Below, in pieces: positions 33,080 through 33,200 of a stretch of DNA of 33,200 nt (the first letter of the stretch is position 1; each line of letters starts with the position of its first letter). The notes beneath the pieces are model-generated. The model was not told where the DNA came from. It did not search any database and saw only the letters and a list, made by a program, of their open reading frames with translations. The translations under genes and the position numbers were made by a program. The DNA is from a bacterium (GTDB lineage Bacteria > Planctomycetota > UBA1135 > GCA-002686595), in NCBI GenBank assembly GCA_024226735.1, contig JAAELL010000062.1:1-33200 (forward strand), in the 5' to 3' direction.

Positions 33080-33200
33080 GATTCGCGAGGCACCGATCCT
33101 CGAACGCAGCTCGGCGTCGCGCCAAGGTCCCCAATGGCATCCAACCATGGGGAACTTGTCGCTCCTTGATCTGCGTCCGATGCTCGGCACCTCGCGAATC
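33080..33200. repeat. long imperfect palindrome at the window edge
   Basis: GATTCGCGAGG at 33080-33090 pairs exactly with CCTCGCGAATC at 33190-33200, and about 28 of the outer 37 positions of the two halves are complementary. An inner TCCCCA (33128-33133) with TGGGGA (33148-33153) and TGG with CCA close the loop. The flanking AGGCTGTCGGAGTGGTCAC (33061-33079) may continue the pairing beyond the window. It could be a transposon-derived hairpin element or the end of an insertion sequence, and it might also terminate transcription after the glycosyltransferase. Confidence 0.6.

Noticed and set aside
1..33200. tRNA, rRNA or integrase attachment sites
   Set aside because: I saw no cloverleaf-like or rRNA-like stretch and no integrase gene on either strand.

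Overview
The window is high-GC bacterial DNA with dense genes on both strands and several GTG/TTG starts. Large exported proteins carry carboxypeptidase-regulatory-like and FG-GAP repeats, and there is a relic of a Planctomycetes-style Ser/Thr kinase. This suits a marine or environmental Planctomycetota-type organism, but that is inference from gene style; there is no rRNA or tRNA here to confirm it.

Layout. 33-2459 (minus): histidine ammonia-lyase and a small exported helical protein. 2567-10470: four exported or membrane-anchored proteins, three with carboxypeptidase-regulatory-like modules and one FG-GAP lipoprotein. 10478-16757 (minus): the most unusual part. A radical SAM/SPASM enzyme is followed, with overlapping or nearly overlapping ends, by a second protein that looks like a radical SAM/SPASM protein without its catalytic cysteines. 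Two paralogous exported proteins come next, with 32 and 34 cysteines spaced about every eight residues, then a DUF115/sialyltransferase-like protein and one of the membrane-anchored modular proteins. 16877-17476: an NfuA-type Fe-S carrier just upstream of the radical SAM gene. 17573-23703 (minus): exported inorganic pyrophosphatase, a broken kinase gene, an S9 peptidase, a GNAT acetyltransferase and an unidentified exported protein. 23803-24828 (plus): a divergent isocitrate/isopropylmalate dehydrogenase-family protein. 25002-30065 (plus): TonB-dependent receptor, YfiR-like protein and hybrid histidine kinase. 30065-30540: a deleted insertion sequence with both terminal repeats. 30568-33059: flippase and glycosyltransferase. 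33080-33200: a long imperfect palindrome at the window edge.

Working model for the central cluster (inference). The Cys-repeat proteins are the substrates of a large RiPP-like or structural-protein maturation pathway. They carry a short common leader (ARIVS) before a twin-arginine-like export signal. The active radical SAM enzyme, helped by the degenerate partner, would modify the cytoplasmic precursor; the DUF115-like protein may add a sugar; Tat export would follow. NfuA could supply the Fe-S clusters. I cannot assign the pair of repeat proteins to a named family.
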